Origin: a virus
DNA: 25,954 nucleotides
IMG/VR virus record: IMGVR_UViG_3300046009_001749
Location: 1-25,954 of that record
Reading direction: 5' to 3' (one strand)
Shown in pieces: positions 23,001-25,954 of the stretch. The notes under the pieces were generated by a model. It did no database searches, was not told the DNA's origin, and worked only from the letters and a program-made list of their open reading frames with translations. Made by a program: the position numbers and the translations under genes. How positions within the stretch are numbered: the first letter of the stretch is position 1; every line of letters begins with the position of its first letter.

Positions 23001-23120
23001 GTAACAACAGGAACAGATGAGAATAAAACAAAATCAGTTGCTTATACAGATTTAGTGCCTGTTTTAATTGAAGCTATTAAAGAACTAAAAGCAGAAATAG
23101 AAATTTTAAAAAACAAATAA
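20058..23120 (+). CDS. tail fibre with C-terminal S74 intramolecular chaperone
   Basis: The 1020-residue protein is a modular receptor-binding fibre. The N-terminal part (about 1-135) probably attaches to the tail. Next come two related blocks containing GTLSNQTDLQN (near residues 126 and 211), then beta-rich segments. Four GIGTTS-P-type repeats follow (near residues 653, 749, 825 and 898), which mark triple-beta-helix shaft segments in many phage fibres. The last about 97 residues are a Peptidase_S74 / endosialidase-type chaperone: S924 and K929 in SDKRYKKD form the expected Ser-Lys pair, followed by HIGLLAQDVEEILP and a terminal coiled coil. The chaperone should trimerise the fibre and cut itself off before S924. 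Codon choice drifts toward GGT after about 21470, hinting at a swapped receptor-binding end. Confidence 0.88.
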   Translation: MDYTSIKVGQLPTDEISGGNFIPHEVAGILKKATFTDLAAFIGASDAVGFKAVSVQNGDTLPATSTQEFILVGPGTYNNVGGGSTITVTEELNALVSNGTYWFIGVEIPIDAPPGNAVWGQIIGTLSNQTDLQNLFNLKADLVDGKVPSSQLPSYVDDVIEVANYAALPATGETGKIYITIDTEYIYRWSGSAYIRIVDEAAAWGTITGTLSNQTDLQNALNSKEDDIAAGTTAQYWRGDKSWQTLNKAAVGLSNVDNTSDLNKPISTATQTALDGKFDDPTGDTTQYIAGDGSLISFPISGQAGTLVREVRNTTGATLTKGTVVYINGASGNKPTVTKALATGDSTSAQTFGLIQADISNNANGYVVCIGDLIGVNTSGISVGTQLYLSSSVAGEYTTTKQYAPNHLVYVGVVTRSHATLGQIEVKIQNGYELDEIHDVAISSVANNEVLVYESSTSLWKNKTIPTILGYTPQSQLSGTGFVKISGTTISYDTNTYIQSVAATLPLGSTGGTSPVISITQATTSSNGYLSSTDWNTFNGKQNALTNPITGTGTTNYLPKFTGSTALGNSLIYDNGTNVIIGSSGSTGSKLYVLESGTTNNTLLLANSNASNTANLLQLSIIGSGKIIEANNATSTLFSVSNLGGGYFAGNVGIGTTSPQTALDVINSGTYQLHVASGTGSYSNGKIYFGGLNTGDPYYYGTIGWDQSDVTMRIGAQCGNATGGIAFYTSPSTAAQTERMRITSGGLVGIGTTSPYSKLEIVGAATSYSNSPSIVLTDNAGTTDSRRWLIGNVATDYGSLNFAVSSTNSDAPTNSKMTITKAGNVGIGTTSSSARLSVVNAVSTTATVMSIGTSNNGLNFIINSNGAPEISSAAAVAPIYFSQGSTRVMTLSDNSNVGIGTTSPSYTLHVNGSVAGTSAYNNLSDKRYKKDILPIQNALDKILALNGVTFNWDKEATDMNLDDNNHIGLLAQDVEEILPQAVTTGTDENKTKSVAYTDLVPVLIEAIKELKAEIEILKNK
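20427..20459 (+). repeat. 33-bp perfect direct repeat in the fibre gene, copy 1
   Basis: Identical over 33 bases to 20682-20714; both encode the GTLSNQTDLQN motif preceded by a WG-I-G strand. It marks internal duplication of a short fibre module of about 85 residues and is a possible site for recombination. Confidence 0.9.
20682..20714 (+). repeat. 33-bp perfect direct repeat in the fibre gene, copy 2
   Basis: Second copy of the repeat at 20427-20459, 255 bases later (in frame), encoding GTLSNQTDLQN again. Confidence 0.9.
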
Positions 23121-23121
23121 T

Positions 23122-23439
23122 ATGACAATATTTAAGTGGATTATTTCAGCAATGGAATGTATCAAAAAAGATGGCGATTTAAACGATGTAGTAATTACAA
23201 TTCATTGGCGTTATGCTGCAACAAAAGATGAGGTTAGTACAGATATGTACGGGGCTACTTCTATGCCTTTGCCAACCGGAGAGGATTTTACGCCTTACGA
23301 GGATTTAACAAAAGAGCAAGTTTGCGGCTGGTTGGAAGCGACTTTGGATGTTCCAGCAATGGAAGAGAGTTTAGAGGCTCAATTGGATTTATTAATTAAT
23401 CCAATAAATGTGACTTTACAACCTCCATTTGATAATTAA
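23122..23439 (+). CDS. DUF7936-like phage protein
   Basis: The 105-residue acidic protein begins MTIFKWIISAMECIKKDGDL, continues VVITIHWRYAATKDEVSTDM, and carries FTPYEDLTKEQVCGWLEATL (about 53-72) with a final proline-containing tail (NPINVTLQPPFDN). This pattern is that of small phage proteins (DUF7936-type) found next to fibre genes, in cyanophages as well as here. It starts one base after the fibre stop. A role in fibre assembly is plausible from position; the activity is unknown. Confidence 0.65.
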   Translation: MTIFKWIISAMECIKKDGDLNDVVITIHWRYAATKDEVSTDMYGATSMPLPTGEDFTPYEDLTKEQVCGWLEATLDVPAMEESLEAQLDLLINPINVTLQPPFDN

Positions 23440-23455
23440 ATTTTTATTATCTTTA
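23428..23455 (+). promoter_or_regulatory. possible promoter before the lysis region
   Basis: TATCTTTA at 23448-23455 differs from TAnnTTTG at the last base. TTTG at 23428-23431 lies 16 bases upstream, a slightly short spacer, and overlaps the end of the previous gene. It would give a leader of about 20-25 bases for the small gene at 23482. Weak match. Confidence 0.4.
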
Positions 23456-23481
23456 CAACTTAAATTAAAAATATAACCAAA

Positions 23482-23643
23482 ATGGAAACAAAACAAGCGA
23501 TTGAAATTTTAGTACAAGTTGCACACTTAGCTCAAAAAGGAGGATTATTACAATTAAACGATGCCGTTGCAGTAGCTCAGGCAATTAATGTTTTAGCTCC
23601 AAAAGAGGACGAAAAAGAAGTTGAAAAAGAATTGGTTAATTAA
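23482..23643 (+). CDS. small helical protein, 53 aa
   Basis: ATG 23482 to TAA 23641-23643 encodes METKQAIEILVQVAHLAQKG, a segment with LLQLNDAVAVAQAINVL, and a Lys/Glu-rich end (EDEKEVEKELVN). The alanine/leucine-rich helices with a regular pattern suggest a small oligomerising protein. It is preceded by a candidate promoter and followed after 6 bases by a hairpin terminator, so it may be well expressed. I do not recognise a family; similar small ORFs occur between the tail and lysis genes of Bacteroidota phages. Confidence 0.65.
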   Translation: METKQAIEILVQVAHLAQKGGLLQLNDAVAVAQAINVLAPKEDEKEVEKELVN

Positions 23644-23649
23644 AAAATC

Positions 23650-23675
23650 GGGGTGTTAACGCACCCCATTTTATT
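23650..23675 (+). terminator. hairpin terminator before the holin gene
   Basis: GGGGTG at 23650-23655 pairs with CACCCC at 23662-23667 around a 6-base loop (TTAACG). An interrupted T-run (ATTTTATT) follows. It ends 11 bases or fewer before the holin ATG at 23678, and no promoter separates them, so the lysis genes probably depend on read-through. Confidence 0.7.
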
Positions 23676-23677
23676 AA

Positions 23678-24112
23678 ATGAAATATTTGAATTACATTTT
23701 TGCAAGTTTAATATTATTATTTGTTCCAATATATGGGCTTTTAATAGCGGTCGGTTCGGCTATCATTTTAGATACTTTTACGGGTATATTCAAGTCAATT
23801 AAATTAAATGGCTGGAAATCTATACGAAGCAGAAAATTGTCTAATATTATTTCCAAAATGGCTTTGTATGAAATTTGCATTGTATTTTTATATTTGATTG
23901 ACAATTTTGTTTTAAATGAATTTATCAAATCCGCTTTTGGGTTTGATTTTATGTTTACGAAAATATGTGCCATTCTTTTAATCTTTGTTGAGCTGGTTTC
24001 AATAAAAGAAAATATTGAGGTTTCTTTTGATGTTGATATTTGGCAATTATTAAAAAAGTCATTTAACAGAGCTAAGGAGATAAAAGGCGACTTAGACGAA
24101 ATTACAAAGTAA
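23678..24112 (+). CDS. phage holin
   Basis: The 144-residue protein has hydrophobic segments at about 6-32 (possibly two closely spaced), about 61-78 (MALYEICIVFLYLIDNFV) and about 92-107, and a charged C-terminal tail (LKKSFNRAKEIKGDLDE). The piece ILDTFTGIFKSIK and the later FVELVSIKENIE are typical of the phage holin 4 group (toxin-secretion/phage-lysis holins). It would open the inner membrane at the programmed time, releasing the endolysin encoded by the next gene, whose ATG overlaps its stop by one base. Membrane count is by eye. Confidence 0.85.
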   Translation: MKYLNYIFASLILLFVPIYGLLIAVGSAIILDTFTGIFKSIKLNGWKSIRSRKLSNIISKMALYEICIVFLYLIDNFVLNEFIKSAFGFDFMFTKICAILLIFVELVSIKENIEVSFDVDIWQLLKKSFNRAKEIKGDLDEITK

Positions 24113-24567
24113 TGCAACTATCTAAAAATTTATCACTTGCCGAAGTTGTTAGAAGTGAGTCGGCAAAACGAAGAGGCATAAACAATATGCCAACCGCTGA
24201 GCATTTGGAAAATTTAAAGGACTTGGCTTTAAATGTATTTCAACCAATTAGAGACCATTTTAAAGTACCAATTCATATTTCTAGCGGGTATAGATCAAGA
24301 ATACTAAATAATGCTGTAAATGGAGCCGCAAAGAGTCAACATTGCTTAGGAGAGGCAATTGATATTGATGTGGACGGGACCAGTATAACAAATAAACAAG
24401 TTTTTGACTTTATTAAAGACAATTTGGAATTTGATCAAATGATTTGGGAGTTTGGCAATGATTCAAATCCAGATTGGGTACACGTTTCATTCAATAAAGG
24501 ATCTAACAGAAAACAAGTTTTAAGAGCAAAGAGAAACGGAATAAAAACTTATTATACCAATTTCTAG
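24112..24567 (+). CDS. endolysin, M15-family peptidase
   Basis: The 151-residue protein is a zinc D,D- or L,D-peptidase of the M15 (D-Ala-D-Ala carboxypeptidase / L-Ala-D-Glu endopeptidase) type. The SGYRS motif is at 58-62. Zinc ligands are H77 in SQHCLGEAIDID, D84 in the same motif, and H124 in DWVHVSF; D121 is well placed as the catalytic acid. No signal peptide is visible, so release to the cell wall needs the holin upstream. It cuts peptide stems of peptidoglycan. Start and stop overlap its neighbours by one base each, as in a compact lysis cassette. Confidence 0.9.
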   Translation: MQLSKNLSLAEVVRSESAKRRGINNMPTAEHLENLKDLALNVFQPIRDHFKVPIHISSGYRSRILNNAVNGAAKSQHCLGEAIDIDVDGTSITNKQVFDFIKDNLEFDQMIWEFGNDSNPDWVHVSFNKGSNRKQVLRAKRNGIKTYYTNF

Positions 24568-25028
24568 TGAAAAAAATCATCCTTTTATTTTTATCAATTA
24601 TTTTATTTGGATGTGCATCCAGAAAAGTAAATATTGAAAAAAATAAAGAGGTTTTAAATTCGGACTCAATTTCAGTTACAAAAACAGATTCAGTTTCTAA
24701 GATAAATACCAACATTAAAATAACCGAAAATTTCGAAGAGATTGAAATCAAACCAGAAGTTTGCGGAGTTGAAATGATAGTTGGAGGAATTAGTTATAAA
24801 AATGCTGTTTTAACATATAAAAAAGCAAATAAGGTATATTACGACAACTCAAATAAAATAGTCTCTAAAAAGACTCAAAAACAAGTTTCTGAAAAGAAAA
24901 AAGAAATCAAAATCAACAAGGCTAAAATTATAGATAAAAAAGCAAACTATTTTGTTTATTTTTGGCTGTTGCTAATCCCAATTGGCATTTACATTTATAG
25001 AGAAATTAAAAAAAAATTATTTCTATAA
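24567..25028 (+). CDS. candidate unimolecular spanin (u-spanin) lipoprotein
   Basis: This 153-residue protein starts at GTG, with its first base shared with the endolysin stop TAG. It has a lipoprotein signal peptide with lipobox LFGC at 13-16 (lipidated C16). A Lys/Ser/Asp-rich periplasmic stretch (about 20-125) follows, then a C-terminal transmembrane segment at about 128-144 (YFVYFWLLLIPIGIYIY) followed by basic residues. An outer-membrane lipoprotein with an inner-membrane C-terminal anchor is the design of a u-spanin, which spans the periplasm and fuses the two membranes in the last step of lysis. The residues after C16 (ASRKV) lack an acidic surface-export signal, consistent with a periplasmic orientation. 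Gene order holin-endolysin-spanin agrees. Confidence 0.78.
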   Translation: MKKIILLFLSIILFGCASRKVNIEKNKEVLNSDSISVTKTDSVSKINTNIKITENFEEIEIKPEVCGVEMIVGGISYKNAVLTYKKANKVYYDNSNKIVSKKTQKQVSEKKKEIKINKAKIIDKKANYFVYFWLLLIPIGIYIYREIKKKLFL

Positions 25029-25072
25029 ATAATCTCAAATTGCGATTTGCAATTAAAAAAATCTAACTTATA

Positions 25073-25954
25073 ATGAAAAAAAGAACTAGATTAACCGAAA
25101 TGGAGGCTATCGCATTGGGATTAGCTTTAAAAAAGAGAAAAGAAAATTCATTAGGAAATCAACGTTATTTTCTTTCAAATGATCAAATTGATCAACTACA
25201 AAAATTGAGAGATTTTCATTCAACTGAATTTAAACAAGTTAGGCGAACATTAAATGATAGCGGTAAAGTAATTAGTACGGTTGAAAAATTAGGTCAAAAA
25301 AAACTGATTGATATTCCGTCAAATCATGAAATTAAAAGAGTTTCTACAAATGTTACTAATGGGCAGCAATGGATCATAACAGAGCCAATAAAAGAATCAA
25401 TTGTTGATCCGGAACAAATTGATTTTACTAAATTTTTTGAGGGGAAAATTATTCCGGTTGATGTAAAGCCAAAATCAATCAATCAAAAAGCTTTATTTGA
25501 TCGAGCAGTTTTAACAGATGTACATGTTGGAATGAAAGTTAGTGATGGACATTCTTTATACGATGGAGTTTGGAATGAAGAGGAACTTTTTAAAAGACGT
25601 GATATTTTTGTAAATGAAATCATAAACAATCAAAAATCAAATAAACTTTTATTGCATGAATTAGGCGATTTTATGGATGGTTATAACGGAATGACAACCA
25701 GGGGAGGTCACGAACTACCTCAAAATATGGATAACCAAAAAGCATTTGATGTTGCATTAAGTTTTAAAATCACTTTGATTGATGCTTTATTTCAGTATTA
25801 TAGCAAAATTGAAGTTGTAAATATTTGCAATGATAATCATGCCGGTGCTTTTGGTTATATTGTTAATTCAGCTTTTAAGGCTTACATTGAATTAAAATAC
25901 AAAAACGTTTCCGTTATTAATCAAAGAAAATTTATTGATCATTACATATTTGAC
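25073..25954 (+). CDS. calcineurin-like metallophosphoesterase (3' truncated)
   Basis: The frame from ATG 25073 stays open for 294 codons to the window end. Residues about 1-70 (MKKRTRLTEMEAIALGLALK and a basic helical stretch with RQVRR-like charge) look like an HTH-type DNA-contacting region. From about 140 there is the metallophosphoesterase core: DVH (D149, H151) in AVLTDVHVGM, GDFMDG (D199, D202), and NDNH at 253-256. The last histidine motifs lie beyond the edge. Phage members of this superfamily include SbcD-like nucleases and phosphatases; which applies here cannot be told. The 44-base gap after the spanin contains the imperfect palindrome AATTGC-GCAATT at 25038-25054. It may begin a DNA-metabolism block. 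Confidence 0.75.
   Translation, partial: MKKRTRLTEMEAIALGLALKKRKENSLGNQRYFLSNDQIDQLQKLRDFHSTEFKQVRRTLNDSGKVISTVEKLGQKKLIDIPSNHEIKRVSTNVTNGQQWIITEPIKESIVDPEQIDFTKFFEGKIIPVDVKPKSINQKALFDRAVLTDVHVGMKVSDGHSLYDGVWNEEELFKRRDIFVNEIINNQKSNKLLLHELGDFMDGYNGMTTRGGHELPQNMDNQKAFDVALSFKITLIDALFQYYSKIEVVNICNDNHAGAFGYIVNSAFKAYIELKYKNVSVINQRKFIDHYIFD

Noticed and set aside
23692-24117. 141-codon open frame on the minus strand opposite the holin
   Set aside because: It mirrors the holin gene, has no recognisable protein pattern or promoter, and every supported gene in the window is on the + strand.
25038-25054. AATTGC-GATTT-GCAATT palindrome before the metallophosphoesterase
   Set aside because: There is no T-run on either strand for termination and no second copy was seen; it may be an operator but support is too thin.
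1-25954. CRISPR array, tRNA genes, insertion sequence or integrase
   Set aside because: No regularly spaced repeats, cloverleaf-like segment, transposase or recombinase motif, or attachment-site duplication was recognised in the window.

Overview
The window is a contiguous piece of a tailed-phage (siphovirus-type) genome, either a free phage or a prophage, from a member of the Bacteroidota, most likely a Flavobacterium-like host. This rests on very AT-rich DNA, Bacteroidota-type promoter elements (TAnnTTTG with an upstream TTTG), starts without Shine-Dalgarno sequences, and protein families typical of flavobacterial phages. Every credible gene is on the + strand. No integrase, host flank, tRNA or CRISPR array is visible, so the lifestyle cannot be decided here. 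Both ends cut a gene.

Layout. (1) 1-4450, early/DNA-metabolism region: the 3' end of a NinG-like gene, a tiny ORF, a promoter with a leader RNA that can fold as a pseudoknot, a replisome-organiser-like protein, a DUF6633-like protein, a chain of small overlapping genes (HTH, coiled-coil, NUMOD1-like), a MazG-like pyrophosphohydrolase, an isolated LPD29-like gene with its own strong promoter, a promoter-to-terminator leader, and an HTH_39-like regulator. (2) 4460-7423: a ParB/DNA-methyltransferase fusion directly before the small and large terminase subunits. (3) 7451-11406, head module: portal, Mu F-like head protein, prohead protease and HK97-fold capsid, closed by a strong intrinsic terminator. 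(4) 11491-16251, connector and tail: a small FluMu-type protein, head-tail connector, head closure, gp10-like, tail terminator, major tail tube, tail-assembly chaperones joined by a -1 frameshift on nine A residues, and tape measure. (5) 16256-23439, tail tip: a large hub/baseplate-like protein, two proteins related to the tail tube (one carrying two thrombospondin type-1-like repeats), a 1020-residue fibre with an S74 chaperone domain, and a DUF7936-like protein. (6) 23482-25028, lysis: a small protein, terminator, holin, M15 endolysin and a single-gene spanin (u-spanin), followed by a truncated metallophosphoesterase.

Together these give DNA packaging, a procapsid matured by proteolysis, a long non-contractile tail, and a lysis cassette suited to a Gram-negative envelope. 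The least ordinary points are the thrombospondin-like repeats on a tail-tube paralogue, the pseudoknot-capable leader RNA, the recurring TAnnTTTG-N4-ATG gene starts that suggest leaderless messages, and the short promoter-terminator unit before 4148.
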